This document shows positions 64,000-64,000 of a stretch of 64,000 nt of DNA, one piece after another. Made by a program: the position numbers and the translations under genes. Origin of the DNA: JASHPR01 sp963815375. GTDB taxonomy: Bacteria; Actinomycetota; Actinomycetes; Streptosporangiales; Streptosporangiaceae. The first letter of the stretch is position 1; each line of letters begins with the position of its first letter. The notes below the pieces were generated by a model that saw only the letters and a program-made list of their open reading frames with translations, made no database searches and had not been told where the DNA came from. The stretch covers positions 1,488,001 through 1,552,000 of the forward strand of contig CAWFGX010000005.1 of assembly GCA_963815375.1 (NCBI GenBank), given 5' to 3'.

Positions 64000-64000
64000 G

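Overview
The window is high-GC DNA with GTG/ATG starts, strong Shine-Dalgarno sites and many 4-nt stop/start overlaps. F420-type luciferase-like oxidoreductases, giant SARP-type (AfsR-like) regulators, an HtrA-like protease and an FprA-like reductase point to a filamentous actinomycete. No tRNA, rRNA or CRISPR array was found, so genus-level placement is not possible.

Layout. 1-4.2 kb: xylose use (end of a GH3 beta-xylosidase-type enzyme, xylulokinase, xylose isomerase). 4.2-21 kb: ordinary accessory and household genes (VOC protein, SDRs, secreted SGNH hydrolase, MerR and TetR regulators with clear operators, an ABC exporter operon, HtrA protease, fumarylacetoacetase) mixed with gene debris and two dead insertion sequences. 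21.4-24.2 kb: aconitase. 53-64 kb: a chorismate mutase-prephenate dehydratase-DAHP synthase fusion, an MFS exporter, two F420-type oxidoreductases, Dxs coupled to an FprA-like ferredoxin reductase, a DedA-type membrane protein and an orphan JetD-like TOPRIM protein.

The unusual part is 18-53 kb. Four intact and several broken copies of a large SARP-NB-ARC-TPR regulator lie tail-to-tail with short operons. Those operons carry small secreted proteins, a sulfotransferase fused to an SCP2-like lipid-binding domain, and a second sulfotransferase-like protein. The starts of these operons are preceded by direct repeats of GCTAC (or close variants) spaced 10-11 bp, with a candidate -10 just downstream. 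This is the geometry known for SARP operators. I infer a duplicating and decaying family of modules under one type of control.

At 49.6-52.9 kb lies a candidate new RiPP (ribosomal peptide) locus. It holds a ThiF/E1-like adenylyltransferase with an N-terminal PqqD-like domain, an M50 membrane metallopeptidase also with a PqqD-like N-terminus, and a 21-residue peptide gene whose GTG start overlaps the peptidase stop. A 15-bp perfect hairpin follows the peptide gene. Upstream on the same strand is a Tat-exported protein with three Trp/Cys-rich repeats, itself preceded by GCTAC-type repeats. The peptide gene is too short for normal gene calling and is the most novel item here.
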